NCBI GenBank assembly: GCA_028622995.1
Contig: JAJQJQ010000092.1
Coordinates: 183,641 to 247,640, forward strand
Reading direction: 5' to 3'
DNA from: Panagrolaimus kolymaensis
Lineage: Eukaryota > Nematoda > Chromadorea > Rhabditida > Panagrolaimidae
DNA length: 64,000 nt
The position numbers and the translations under genes were made by a program. Under the pieces are notes generated by a model. It was not told the origin of the DNA. It saw only the letters and a program-made list of their open reading frames with translations, and searched no databases. Position 1 is the first letter of the stretch, and each line of letters begins with the position of its first letter. Positions 35,101 through 46,429 of the stretch are shown here, one piece after another.

Positions 35101-37551
35101 TTTTTCTGGTGATTTCCTCCTTCCTGAGTTCCTTCATCATCATCATTTGTTGATCAAACTCAAAATAAAAACTTTTTTTTTGCTTGCTTCATTGGTATTT
35201 TGGAAATAAAAGCAGCAACAAAAAAAGATCATTTGGAAATGCTTAACAAAAAATTGCCAACTTTTTTTATTATTGAAAAAATACCAATAATATTAGAAAA
35301 GAAAGCATCGAAAAGGGTAATTTAATTTTTATCTTAATTTTATTTTTGATAAGCTTTTTTCTTTGTTTTTTGTCCTTACAAATATTTTTCGTTTTTTGTG
35401 TAATGTCTTTAACGAAGCTAGCTTGCCGTTGTTGAACTATCGACGACGTTTTTTTCTTCCTTGATTTGTCATGTTCTTGTTGTTGCTGACGCTTGAGTCG
35501 TTATTTTTTTTCTTTCACCTTTTTTGAATCAATAATATTTTTTTATTTTTAAAAAGCGCTATTATTCATTCTTATTTTTATATTTTTGTATTGCACCTTT
35601 TAAACTTAAAAACTTTTTTTAGAAACGCCAGCCAGCCGGTTCTAGGACGGTGGTTGGCGGATCCGTTGGAAAATCAGCGGCTTCAATGCAGCCTCCACCA
35701 GCAAGATTATGTCGATTGGTAATTAAAACTTTTCTTTATTATTGCCTTTAAACTTAAAGTCAATTTGCATTTTTTATAGGAGAAGCATTCCCTCACCGAT
35801 GAATTTGGATTTAATCTTCACGCGGAACGTGGAAAAGGCCATTTTATTGGCTCAGTTGATTTGGGTGGAATTGGTGATCGAGCTGGATTGGTTATGGGCC
35901 AACGGATTGTTGGTGTAAATGATAAATTAATTTATCCTGATACTCCTCACAAGGTTTGTAAAAGCGAAGAAGAAGAAAAACACAGAGGCGAAGGAGAGAT
36001 GAATCACGTCGTTGCATAATTTTTTGTATAAAATACATTTAACGAGGTCTTTTACAATTTGTTAAAAAAAGAGGGAAAAGGACATGATTTTTTTCATTTG
36101 GTTTTTGTTGTTTTTATAAGCGAAAAAAATCGTAAACTAAAATTGCCTTAAAAACAAAAAATAAATATTTTACATTGTTTTTTTTTATTGTTTCGCATGT
36201 TTTAACTCCGCCGATGAATCATTGCATCGACATTTTCTTCTTTTGACCGCTTGTTCGCAATTTTTTTTGGCTTTCGATGCTTTTTTGCTTTTGCGCAAAA
36301 GAATACATTTAACCCCAACTTTTTTTTTATAGGAAGTTGTTGGCCTCATCAAAAAAGACCCTCTTTGTACGGAATTGCTTGTGGTATCGGAGGAAGTTGA
36401 TCGATGGTACGCTGAAAACAGTGCACAATATACTTTTGAGAACGCTGTTCGTTATAATTCTGAGCCCATTCCACGGCCATCACTTATTAAGCCTGACATT
36501 ATGGTAAGTTTCTAACTTATTCCTCCAAATTTGAATAATTTAGAAATAATTTTTTTCAGGTCACAAGCAGCTACGAGAAACTCCAAGTAGGCTTTAAAAA
36601 AAATTGAGATTGCTCCTTTTTTTCGTATTTTTCTTTCTCAAAAACTTTTTTCAAAATCTATCGTTTAGTTATTCTTTATTTTTTTCTTTAGCCCGAAAAA
36701 GACGAACTCGTTGAAACTCAACCTGTCGATCCAGAGAGTTATGGCAGAAATGAAATGGATGATAGCATTCAACAAACATCCACTGTTTCCACAACTCAAG
36801 TTCTCAAAGTTTCTGAACCTTATGTACCCACGGAAGAGGATCATAAAGTCACGGATGATTTGATTGATCAAATTTTTAAGGATGTTCCTTTGGTTCCTGT
36901 GAGAGGTTTAGATAACTTTGAATCTGATGATCATCATAGCACCAGCACCCTTACAAAGCAAAATGAATTTATGCCATTGCCAGCATATCCCCATTCTGGA
37001 ATACAACAATCAGGCCACCGATCCTCATCAAGCTCATCTTCTTCTGATTCCAATGTATGATTATTTTCTTTCTTTTTTAGTTATTTTTTTAGTTTCAAAC
37101 CTTTTTCTAATTATTTTTTTTATTATTTTATCTAAATAAATTTAGAGGAAAGTTTAATTTTTTAATTTAGACCCGTCATATAACAACCACCACCACAACT
37201 CAAAATTATCGTGAACAATCTCCTAGACCAGTTCCACTTGTAACTCCACCAGTGATGACCACAACCACTAATCGATCCCCTATGCCAATCGATAATAATC
37301 GACAACAACAATATACTTCCAATTCATCTCGTGGCGCAGCTTCATCATCCATTGATACAAATGGAAATAAAAGTAATTCGATTGAATTTGTGTGTTTTTA
37401 ATTATCCAAAAAATAAAACCCGTTTTTAGATTTGGATATTTTTACTATGAGTGCAAAAGAAGCTCGACGTGCAATGTCTCGACAAAAGAAAGATCCTCGT
37501 AAAGAACAATTAACAAATGAACAAAAGCATCGAATGATTGAAAATCTTTGA
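29169..37551 (+). CDS. nrfl-1: NHERF-like scaffold with two PDZ domains and an ERM-binding tail
   Basis: Twelve exons join in frame to 618 aa: 29169-29270, 30167-30316, 30376-30510, 30691-30776, 32763-32991, 35623-35718, 35780-35953, 36333-36503, 36560-36586, 36692-37054, 37171-37372, 37430-37551. PDZ1 (about 25-125) has the carboxylate loop EYGFNLHAEKKGQFIGAV; PDZ2 has EFGFNLHAERGKGHFIGSVD. Each starts with a PPPRLC/PPPARLC motif and ends with the NHERF-type WYSEH/WYAEN helix. A Ser-rich linker separates them. The C-terminus has basic and amphipathic sequence (SAKEARRAMSRQKKD to HRMIENL) matching the ERM-binding tail. NHERF proteins tether membrane transporters and receptors to ezrin at the apical cortex; C. 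elegans nrfl-1 is the homologue. The 15.66-kb repeat begins inside exon 4, and a transposon remnant fills the next intron. The exon 4-5 junction is the least certain. Confidence 0.8.
29271..30166 (+). repeat. PDZ1 intron with GGATC-rich repetitive DNA
   Basis: This 896-nt intron separates the first two coding exons of nrfl-1 and splits the PDZ1 domain. From about 29,560 to 29,850 the word GGATC occurs about nine times, often as TGGATCC or TGGATCT. Two diverged copies of a segment start with AAGTAAACCG(T/C)CACTCA at about 29,610 and 29,870 and run on through TGCAAATTTTT-type sequence. The composition and wording differ from every other intron here, so an old inserted element is likely. Confidence 0.45.
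29321..29339. other. GC-rich hairpin
   Basis: GGCGTGC (29,321-29,327) pairs perfectly with GCACGCC (29,333-29,339) across a 5-base loop, in otherwise AT-rich intron DNA. CTAG lies on both sides (29,311 and 29,344). It may mark one end of the inserted element in this intron. Confidence 0.45.
30866..32694. mobile_element. DNA transposon remnant with 297-bp terminal inverted repeats, copy 1
   Basis: The left arm (30,866-31,162) and right arm (32,398-32,694) are inverted copies with almost no mismatch; one visible difference is at the GATTGGTACTGAG / GATTAGTACTGAG site. They enclose about 1.2 kb holding transposase C-terminal fragments on the minus strand. The outer ends read TATGAAATCTTTTAATTATT and are flanked by TTA on both sides, a possible 3-bp target duplication, though weak in such AT-rich DNA. 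The element lies in an intron of nrfl-1. It lacks the first catalytic part of a transposase, so it is non-autonomous or degenerate. Confidence 0.7.
31269..32281 (-). pseudogene. RAG1/Transib- or CMC-like transposase, C-terminal half, frameshifted
   Basis: Two overlapping minus-strand frames, 32,281-32,000 (93 codons) and 32,018-31,269 (249 codons, entered through a TTG), belong together but differ in phase. In the first, Asp60 is followed by GLQGGSATCPCMFC with Cys79 and Cys82. In the second, His184 and His189 (LHVLKHHV) precede SEQSIESIHH with Glu209. The spacings D+19-C+3-C and H+5-H+20-E equal those of the RAG1 catalytic core (D708/C727/C730 and H937/H942/E962, recalled from published structures). 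CMC-superfamily transposases share a similar CxxC/HxnH zinc pair. The region before Asp60, where the first catalytic Asp should lie, is absent. A 66-nt GTAAAG...TATCAG intron could also join the frames, but a frameshift seems likelier. Not functional as it stands. Confidence 0.65.
32992..35622 (+). other. long intron of nrfl-1
   Basis: This 2.6-kb intron is T-rich and non-coding on both strands. The 60-73-codon frames in it are Phe/Leu-rich and depend on homopolymer length; one at 33,882-34,064 disappears in the second unit because of one missing T. No element or RNA gene is recognised. Confidence 0.5.
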
Positions 37552-38371
37552 AGAAGAAAAAAATTAAAAATAAATTGATTCCATACGAGCTTCCTTTTTC
37601 CCTTCATTATTTTCCCCGCTAGTCAAAAAATTTAAAAAGAAAATTAAATACGATTACAGCCAATAACAAAAAAAGTAATCTTCACTTTGTGAACAAAACG
37701 TTTATTTGCTCATACTCTCCCCTCGTTTTTTATAATACATAAAAATTTGCCACTAATTGCCTTAAATTTTTTTCTTTTATTTAATTAAAAAGGGATTTAT
37801 TTTGATTTTTATTGTTTCTTTATCGTTGTAATAATTAATAATCAGACAGATTGCTCATAAATATTTAAATTTTTTATTGTAATAATAAAGATTATGTTAA
37901 TAAACCATCGACAGACAGAAAAACACTTTACTGAAAAGTTGTAATACTTGGATAAAGCTTTGCAAGGTAGTAACAAAAAATAAAACTCAAACTTTGCCTA
38001 TTAACAAACAAAGATAATATAATTCTTAAAATATGCATTTTTAAAGCTCAAAAATTTGAGCACAAAACTTTCTCCTAAAATCGAGTTGAGAATTATTCAA
38101 GAATCAAACAAATTGGAAAAAAAAATATTTTATGAAACGTTTTTTAATTTGTGAAACCCCTAAAAGAGCTAATTAAAATTTCATAATCATATTTTATTTT
38201 TATTGTAAAGGTTGTTTTTTTCTTTTTGACTTTAATTGAGTTATGCAATCATGTAAAAAATTATAAATCCAGAGTTTTTTTTTGAAAAAGTTCAATTGAA
38301 TTTCGGGAAGAAAAAAGAATTAAAAAATATAAAACCAAAAAAGGTAAAGTCTTTGCTGTTTTTTTTCGACT
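37552..38371. other. intergenic, copy 1
   Basis: This interval lies between the nrfl-1 stop and the next + strand gene. It is AT-rich with several AATAAA-type signals, for example near 37,886. Nothing else is recognised. The second copy is 53,216-54,035. Confidence 0.5.
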
Positions 38372-39396
38372 ATGCTGTGGTTTTTGTTATTTTCTGGATT
38401 TATTTTTTCTTTGACCGAAGCCAAATTTCTTGAAGTTAAAGATAGCAATGTTACGTGCGAAATTGAGCGGCAAAGAGATGATATTTTTTGTAATTATGGA
38501 TCACGCCAATATTGTCTTTGCAATCATGTTACCAGTGTCTTCAAATATATGGTATGAGGATTATTTTTTAAATAGCAAATATAAAAAGAAAAAAATTTAG
38601 CCAGGTACTTGTGAACATGTAACTTTGCCTTTTCCTCAATATCGAATCAATGTCAAAATAATTTTGGTTATTAAAGAAAATAAAAATTTAACCCATTCAG
38701 AATTGGAAGAAAAAATTCGAAAATACATGAATCAATATGTTGGAGTTCCTTTACAACAATGGGATGGCATGGTAAGCCTCATTTTCTAAAAAAAAAAACA
38801 TAGCCGCTATTTAAAATAACGCCAAAAATTTGAATTAAAATCAAATATTCAAGAAACATTTGTTTTTTAGTTTCATGCCACATTTCTTCGAAAAAAATGC
38901 AATAAATTTATTCCAAATACTTTGGATATTTATTTAAGCATATTTGAACCTCGAAATCAAGATGGAATTGTTTTGAATATTACAGAGATGTTTAAGGAAC
39001 TTATCAATAAAGAAGACAGCGGATTTGTCATCAAGTCAATTCGAAAAATCGAAGTTTGTTTATTTTGAAAAAATTATTTAGAAATAAATTCCTAACTTAT
39101 TTTAGGATTCTTCTGTACCTCGAGTTTTTGCAATCAGACATTTTGCTCCGATTAAAATTACCGACGCTGATATTGATTTATTAAATAGTCAAGAAAAGCC
39201 AGACAGCACTCGAGATTTGCTTCTTTTCCTTTTAAAAAATTATGTTTTCGAAAGTGTTCTATTTTTATTTGGAATTTTAGCGAATGGATACATTTTTTAT
39301 CGAATGATTAAATATTGTAAACAAGGCAGAGTTAGATTTGCTGAATATGCTGAACCTGGCATGATTATTATAAGCAAAAATAAATTTGATAAATAA
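38372..39396 (+). CDS. single-pass type I membrane protein, nematode-specific
   Basis: Four phase-0 exons (38372-38551, 38601-38771, 38871-39053, 39106-39396) encode 274 aa. A signal peptide (MLWFLLFSGFIFSLTEAKF) is followed by a Cys-rich head (CEIERQRDDIFCNYGSRQYC and a CNH motif). A 150-residue ectodomain follows with alternating beta-like and helical stretches (YRINVKIILVIKENK; SELEEKIRKYMNQYVG; LDIYLSIFEP). One membrane segment lies around FLLKNYVFESVLFLFGILAN, then a short basic and aromatic cytoplasmic tail (RMIKYCKQGRVRFAEYAEPG). The order of secondary structure faintly suggests a SEA-like fold, but no cleavage motif is seen. I do not recognise the family. A second identical copy lies at 54,036-55,060. 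Confidence 0.65.
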
Positions 39397-39608
39397 AATC
39401 AATTCTATGTTTTTCTTTTTTATTATTTTTATTATTTTTTTGATGGCTTTAAATACTTTTTCAATTAATTCTTCTAAATAAAAAAAACGTTGTTACCAAG
39501 AATTTTCATTTTCTTTTTTAAATTGTTAAAATTTCAGTGAAAGAACGGTTTTAGAACAATAAACATTTTGCTTTTATGGTTAAAAAAACATAAATCAAAA
39601 AAACTTAC

Positions 39609-39934
39609 AGCTTGATAATATTTGTTTAAATCATATTTAATTTTACCTTCTGGGGCTTTAATAGAATTGAATGGAGTGAAAATTGAGAGTGGTGAATCAT
39701 TCAAAGTTTCATTGATATATTTTGAAATATCAATGGTATTTTGTTGTTTAATTTCAGGAACACAAATGGGCGTGAATGGTTTAGAATTTTCAGGATCTAA
39801 AACAATTTTAAGATTATTTAAAATTTCTTTTGGATCATATTGTGCCCACATATTTGAATGTGCCTGACTCCTGATACGAAAATAATTGTTGGAAGTTTAG
39901 ATGGATTAAATTTTGAACTTATTTCACCATCAAC
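39609..39934 (-). pseudogene. serpin-like fragment, copy 1
   Basis: On the minus strand an acceptor (TATTTATGTAG) opens a frame at 39,934 reading VDGEISSKFNPSKLPTIIFV. It is out of phase with the frame starting at Met 39,851, which reads DPKEILNNLKIVLDPENSK, then ICVPEIKQQNTIDISKYI and LSIFTPFNSIKAPEG, and reaches a GTAAGT donor at 39,609. These pieces resemble, in order, the serpin KFNP segment and the region xxLxPxKxxVxLPKFKIxxxxDL...IF. The roughly 60 residues normally between them are missing, and the frames do not join. No reactive loop follows; a splice to 39,487 would end after two codons. It is probably a degraded serpin copy. The match is by eye and moderate at best. A copy of repeat family R begins 30 bp upstream. 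Confidence 0.35.
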
Positions 39935-39964
39935 CTACATAAATATTTTTTGAATATTTTAAAA

Positions 39965-40350
39965 TTTGGAAAAAAAAAATCGCTTTAAAATATTTAAACA
40001 AATGAGAAAATAGAAAAAATAACAACAGATAATGTTGTCTCCAATCCTTTAAAAAATAAATGCCTCAATGAAAAAAAAATATATTGGCTCTTATTTTTGC
40101 GAAATATCCGGACTAAGAAGACAAAAGAAGAATCTTTTTGTTTTGACCATCATCGTGTGATGAAGAAAAAATGAGATGCGACTGTTCTTTTGAGCGGCGA
40201 ATGGCGAGGAGCAATAAAAAATTAGCAAATTAAAAAATGGGATGCCATCAAAGTATCTTTTTGTGTGTCGAAAAGTATTTGTTTGTTGTGAGATTAACAC
40301 AATAAAAAAAGAAGAAAGAGACTCTGGTCAAGAAATGTCAACAAAGGAAA
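39965..40350 (+). repeat. dispersed repeat family R, copy in unit 1
   Basis: It matches family R (11,577-12,040) in order: CGCTTTAAAATATTTAAA, a TTGGCTC...AAATATC core with TCCGGACT, the TTTTGACC tract, GGGATGCCATCAAAGTATC and GGTCAAGAAATGTCAACAAA. It is more diverged than the copies at 11-13 kb. It abuts the serpin-like fragment, as copy 2 does the other serpin fragment. Confidence 0.45.
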
Positions 40351-40655
40351 AAAATAATGCTAAAAAATATTTGTTGCGTTAAGGATTAACGGAAGAAAAA
40401 AAAATGTCATCCAAAAAAATTTGCATTTATTTATTGCTGCTTGTCATCTTCTCCGAACTATATTTTTAATGCCAAACCTAGGTGCATAAAACTTTAGTCA
40501 GGGCTAAGCGGGTGGCATGTATCAATTAACAAGCAACTTTGGATACCAATAATTTGTATCAATTATATTTATTATCAAACAAAAGCATATTTTTAAAAAA
40601 ATTAAAAACTAAACAAAAGATCATTGAAAAATTGCACCCAATCATTATTTTTTAT

Positions 40656-43187
40656 CTAATACATATTTTGGTTCATAGCGCATTCAGGAAAAAATTTGGA
40701 CACAACATCTCGATTAAAAGCAGGAGTATTTACTTTATCCGCCCAATCTTTAGCTAAAGGTTTATTCCATGTTGAACCATCATCGGGAATGGAAGGCCTC
40801 AACATTTCTTCAATGGATCTAGTTAATTGTAAAGGCAATTTAGGAATTATTCCAAATGAAGATTGCCCAGGAATTTCAAGAGTTGTTGGACGTGGAGTTG
40901 TAATCGTTGAAGTCGTTGTTGAGCATGTTTGAGAAGGTTGTAATTCCGTTATCATACAATTATTATTACTATTTGTATTATTTGAATAAATTTGAGGATA
41001 TGCATCATAAAAAGATGTTTGATTAAAACGTGATGTGGCATTATTTGAAGAATAAAATGCTGCCGCAGCTGCTGCAGCGGCGGTTGCTTCATTTGAAGTT
41101 AAAGTTTGTACGGGTAAAGCTGGAGATATATGAGGATTTGAAGAGGAATTATTTTGTGGAAATGTGGATGGTGATAAGCTCGCCACCAATGAAACAACCG
41201 ATGGAGAATCCGCTGAATTTGGTGCGTGATAATTTGATGAAGTCTGAACCTATAAGTTAGCTATTTTCTAAATGTTTATAAAACTTAAAATAAAAAGACC
41301 TGTAAACTTGAAAAAGCTGAAGCAAAGGTAGATAAATGCCAATTATAATTTTCAAATGGTCTTATTCTATCATTTATAGCTATTTGAGGTGGTGGTTGTT
41401 GCTGTTGTTGTTGTTGTTGTGGAGGAATAGGTGTAGCTTGCCTCTTTTCATATCCATTTGATGCGGAGGTGCTTGAAGGAACAGTAAAATATCCAGAATT
41501 AAGTTGAGGAAATCTCAAATAATCTGTGGTATCAGGATTGAATAAATTTTTTAAAATATATGCGCACGGTTTATCATTGTTAGTGTTGGGATTATTTTCA
41601 TTTAAGGGATATTTTGCTTGTAAATGATTAAAAAGGCAATCAGCTGCACTCTAAAAATTTTTTTTCGTGTAAACGCACTTTTTCACCCAAAAAAATTATA
41701 ACTCACAATAAGTGCAGGAACAATCAAAAGATAATTCGCAAATTTAGCGTATGCTGATTGAGAAGAATTAGAAATTTTTGAACCTCGTTTTATTAATCTC
41801 ATTAAAAGATCTTCAAATTGATTTCTAAGTTCTTGAAGCGTTTCACTCGCTAAAGGTCGAATACCTTTGATGGATGGATCCAATGTAACTATGGCTCGCA
41901 ACAAAGTCATTTCGGTTCCAGACGCTGACATTTTTTTCAATGGATTTATTATATCTTCCATAACCGATAATGGAAGAGATTTGTCTCTATAAAGTTTTTA
42001 CATTTAAAAAAGTAAATTAAATTATAAAAACTTACTCATCTTTTAAAATACTCAAAAAATGGGTATCACTTTGAAAATTTTTAATTCCAGATGCTACTAA
42101 ACTAAAAATTACTGATCGTGTGTAAACATTTTGAACGATAGCAATTTTATCTTCCACGGTTATTGAACCTTGAGGTGAAACTTTTAGAGCTATGCGACAC
42201 AGGCTATTAACAAAATCCACTACTTCGATTACACGCCATAAAGCTGTTGCGGAATAATCAGAAGTTGGTATATTTGGTGAAGCATTTTCCAATTTGGCCT
42301 AAATTTTAGTAAAGTCTTTTTTTAAATTAAAAATATAAAAAACCTACTTCTTCCGCAATAAATAAAGTTCTTTCATTGATTAAACTTTTAAGAGTAAATT
42401 TATTTAATGATTCTGAACTAATTTGATGGGCAGCTTTTGGAATTTCGCTATCGATTTTAAGAATGGTTTGTAAGAGTTGCCTAAAAATAAAATAACTTTT
42501 AAAAATATTAATAAACAAAGTAAAAATGTTGTTTTACCTTTGCTGCAAACTTAAAAGTTTCAAGTAATCATCTTCACCAAAATCTCCAAGCTTTTCAACT
42601 TTCAAACTATTGATTTGTTGTAAAATTTGTTTGCTTTTAGTTCGACCAAGTTTTTGTTTAACTGCCTGATCTCTATCTGGTCTAACCGCTACAAAAAGAT
42701 AAAAGAATAAAATAAAAGAATTTATGTATGTTTTTTTTTGTTAAAAATATTTAGTAACATACCATCAGGATTCATTCCAACTTGTAAACATCGTCGAAAA
42801 CGACAATACCGGCAACTATTTCTTTCATATTTGTCTACTACGCAATTCTTTTCATACCTGCACACATATTTATTTCTCCCTTCTTTAACTGCGCGTCGAA
42901 AAAATCCTTTGCAACTAAAATCACGCAAAACTTTTACAAAAGTCTTTCAAAATTAAAAAATAATACCCAAAGCAAGCCAAAGTGCCATAATGTAATTTAG
43001 CTGGACTATCTCCGCATACGGCACAACACCGAAGAGGTCTAACTCCACCTGATGATACTGTACTGGAACGTCGACCACGAGGAGAAACCATATTATCGTC
43101 AATTTGAATTGGTGGAGTATTATTTGAATTATTTAAAGGTGTAGTGGAGGAAGGAGTATCTACAGTAAGATAATCAAATTGATTCAT
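40656..43187 (-). CDS. HNF4-like nuclear hormone receptor, copy 1
   Basis: Eight minus-strand exons (43187-42967, 42914-42763, 42688-42538, 42480-42348, 42298-42036, 41986-41707, 41650-41300, 41249-40656) encode 714 aa. Residues about 53-125 form a full C4 DNA-binding domain: [33 protein letters not shown], then [20 protein letters not shown] and [16 protein letters not shown]. The CKGFFRR P-box and the VxPDRD/VxxERD extension fit the HNF4-derived nematode receptors. A divergent, helical ligand-binding domain follows ([10 protein letters not shown]... to [16 protein letters not shown]... and [19 protein letters not shown]). An unusually long C-terminal tail with Gln, Ala and Ser/Thr-rich tracts completes it. 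The product is a nuclear transcription factor; ligand unknown. It is transcribed opposite to its neighbours. A second identical copy lies at 56,320-58,851. Confidence 0.8.
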
Positions 43188-46100
43188 ATTCCATTAAAGA
43201 AATAAATTTATTTGGATATCTTAAAGAAATAATTTAAATATTAAGCAAAGAATTTTTCTTTTTCCTTTCTTCAGACAAGGACTTTAATAGTTTAAATGAA
43301 CTTTATTGAGTAAAAAAAGCGGAAACCAACAAACGAAAAAATAACCTCGCCCTCAAATTTAATTTTCTTTTATTATTCCCGGTAGCACTGTAACACATGA
43401 CGACAACAAATCGATTTACAATTTTGGCCGATAATTATCAACAAAAAAAAGTGCAGCAAACATAAAAGTTTTCATTCAAATAAGACTTGAAAAAAATGAG
43501 AGGGAGAGAAACGCTGAAAATGATGTTTCTTGAGGACATCACTTTCAATCAGTCAAAAATTTACAAAATGTTAAAATTATTTTCATTGAACTGTGAGAAA
43601 AACAATAGCAAAAAAAAAGTATGTATGTTTTTTTTTCCGTTTTAATTTTTTTGCTGACGTAGAAAAAGAGGATCAAAAAATAAAATCAAAAAGACGCATC
43701 AGGGCCTTTAAAAAAAAAAAAGTAAATTCACCAACCACAACAAACACTACAGAAGAGTGAATAAAAAAAATAAAAAAATTTATTTAACCACCACAGAAAA
43801 CTTTTTTTTTCAGCAGTCAGTCAATTCAGTTCACTAAAATAACTAACAACCACCAACTACTAAGCCATGGGACTCAATCGAACGGAAACGACAGTCCTGA
43901 CTTTTCTCTTCTTTTATTTTTTTTTTTGAAATTGGACAACATTTTTTTTTGATTCTCTCTGCTTGCTGATTTTAGTTGTGTGTATTTTTTTCCGCTTTTT
44001 TATTTTACTTCTATACTCTTCGTCGTCGTTGTCTTCGTCCTCATCAAAATCATCGAGAATCCTATCACTCCTCGCTCGCATGCTCGTCGCAAACTTTTTA
44101 AATACCTGTTCCGCACTTCTTTTCTTTTTGTCAATTTTTTTTTTACCTCCTCTTTCTCTTTTACAAATTCCAGGAGGCTTTTTTTCAACAACAAATGCAG
44201 CAAAAAAAACTTCAATAACCTAACTCCTCTACCTCACATTGCTGACTGACAGCGCGACACTAACTCTAACAAAAAAAATTTTGAAACTTTAACAAGGCAT
44301 AAAATTTTTTTTACAAATTGATGAACCAAAAATGGATTTAATTGCGGAAATAGGAAACAATTATTAATATTAAAAAGTGCGATTAAAGTTATTACCGAAA
44401 CTTTTTTTGGATTATTGATAGATCGAAATCTGAAAACATTGATGTCACCTTTATTTAGAATGGCTGCTTCTTTGATGACTCATCCAATTTTTGTGATTTT
44501 TATTGTGGCTATTTTTTCTCCTTCTCGAAATTATGTGATCATAGGATTTTTTGCTGCTAGGTATTTTGAATTATTTAAAAAAAAATTTAAAATGACGTCG
44601 TCAAGTCATTTAAAAATGATTTTTTTGCATTATTTTGATTTTATTTTTCCCTCTCTTTTGTTGTATGTACAAAATTGAGGTAGAGATCGAACTACGACGC
44701 TGAGCTCATCATCCTTTTCTCCTTTATCCAATCCATTTTTTCTCTTCTTACAAGCAGGGGTTCCATTTCTTCTTCTTCTTCGAAGAGATTTTTCCCTCAC
44801 CTTCTCTTTTTCTTCTTCTTCACATTACCGAAGATAGATGATCGATGGCAGCAGAAGAAAAACATAACAAAAGCATTTTTTCTTCTTTTTTTTCAATTGA
44901 CCGCTTGAGGCGACAACAAAAAGTTAGGAAATGACGACGACGATCGAAAAATAATGGAAGAAAAAAGGAATGCGGAAAATAGAGGTCGCATTTGGTTGGA
45001 TCCATCGAATCCACAGGAGAGGAAAATAAATCCAGAAAAAAAGATTTGTGAGGAAAAATTGCTTTTCTCTTTTTTTATTATTATTGGATTTTATTTAACA
45101 AATATCGCATTTTTTGTATGAAAAAAAAAGAAACGTATACTTTCAAATTTTATTTTAATGATATTTTAAATCTTATTTATTCGTTTTCTGCATTGTTTAA
45201 TAAAAAAAGGAAATTTAAATTGCAAATCAGTAACCGTTATATTTGATTTATTCGTTGCTTCTTTGTAGCTTTTTGCAAAAATTAATTACAGTCGAGTAAC
45301 AAAATATGACAGTGTATGGATGTCCAAAAAATATGAAAAAAAAAGTGGTTAATTTGGGCAATGTCAAAATTAGCAAAAAAGAATAATAGAACCTCGGACA
45401 CATAATAAATGAATTTTTTTCTTTAAAAATATTACGAGATCATCAAATCCATTTTCTTCATGCTTAAAAAAATTAAAAGACAAGTTTTTTTGTGCGCATC
45501 TTCCACCCAAGGTTTAATTCACCGATAAAGGCGGAGGTGTAAAAAAACCGGGATTAGCGGAAAAGTAAAAATGAGGGATGGCTGGTTGGCTGATGTCACC
45601 GAGATAATGTTCAATTAATGGAAAGGAAACATAAATTTAAAATTGTAATATTTTTGTTTAAATTTTACGTTAAAGCATTTTTTAATTTAAAATTTGTCAA
45701 TCAAAAAAACGTGTCATAAAACAAAAAAGAAATCCAATTTCTCTTTTGTTATCAAAGTGATGACCTTCATCAACAGACAAAGCCAGATTATTGATGTCTC
45801 CAAAAAAAAAGAAAAAGAAAACTAGTTTTTTCCATTTTTTTAGAAGCAAACGTTGCAAAAAAACATTCCCGCTTACAAGGATGACTCGGGCCGAAAAAAT
45901 CCCTAAGGGTATATTCAAAAATGATTGATTAATAATTAAGTTTTCCAATGAGTAAAAAATGAAATGATAACAAAAAATTTACAGTAACAAAAAATAGGAA
46001 ATTTGCTATAAAAAAAAAGTTTTTTTTACAAAATTTTCTCATTTACTTAAACGAAACTTGTGTTCCAAAAAATTTTATTCAGATATTTGTGGATTCATTT

Positions 46101-46191
46101 TTTAATTAAATAAGCTACTTTTAATTTCTTTTTTTACTCTACCAAAATTTGCAAAATAAATTTAAAATTAAACAAAAAGAGAAAAACAAAA
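43188..46191. other. intergenic, copy 1
   Basis: This is 3 kb between the divergent nuclear receptor (-) and the truncated + strand gene, so it should hold both promoters. It includes A-rich then T/C-rich stretches and a CTCTTCG/CGTCGTCG-rich segment near 44,020. A hydrophobic 87-codon frame at 44,415-44,678 begins just after a possible acceptor (GGATTATTGATAG) and could be an exon; I cannot support it further. The second copy is 58,852-61,855. Confidence 0.5.
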
Positions 46192-46429
46192 ATGTTTCAA
46201 TCGGCCAACGAGTTTGTGGCTTACCTTTTCGAGCAAAATTTTTATCTTTGTTTTTTTTTTGCTTCTAGAATTTTCAAACTGGTTTCTAAAATAAAAAAAA
46301 ATTAAGTAAATGCCTTAAAAGGCCAAATATCAAAATCACTTGATGGGAGCCCTTTAATAATTGAAGCTGCAACATATTTTGTTTATCGTCAAAAAGCGAT
46401 CATGAATCATCTTTTTCGCCCTTGCATGC
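46192..46429 (+). pseudogene. unidentified gene, first two exons, cut by the repeat boundary (copy 1)
   Basis: A first exon 46,192-46,249 (MFQSANEFVAYLFEQNFYL) can be spliced over a 57-nt intron (weak GTTTTTTT donor, ATTAAG acceptor) in phase to 46,307. That exon reads NALKGQISKSLDGSPLIIEA, then ATYFVYRQKAIMNHLFRPCM. Codon use in this stretch looks coding. At 46,430 the sequence switches to the start of the next repeat unit and the frame stops four codons later (HAQ, stop). The true downstream exons are outside the window, beyond the last copy. The order LNxLxxxI...PLIxxAxYF...KAI...RP faintly recalls polyprenyl diphosphate synthases, but this is too weak for a name. Confidence 0.35.

Larger units (their letters stand above)
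30765..46429. repeat. 15.66-kb tandem repeat unit, copy 1
   Basis: From ACGCACAATAAGG at 30,765 the sequence is repeated from 46,430 and again from 62,093. Unit 1 is 15,665 bp. Every frame compared between units 1 and 2 translates identically, and the coordinate offset changes from 15,665 to 15,664 only once, at a T run (33,918 versus 49,582). The left edge falls 12 nt before the end of nrfl-1 exon 4. The right edge cuts an exon of an unidentified + strand gene. Confidence 0.95.

Noticed and set aside
44415..44678. Hydrophobic 87-codon frame as a membrane protein gene
   Set aside because: It follows a possible acceptor but has no upstream coding partner, no signal peptide and a tail of low-complexity residues. 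Left as an unsupported candidate in the gap entry.
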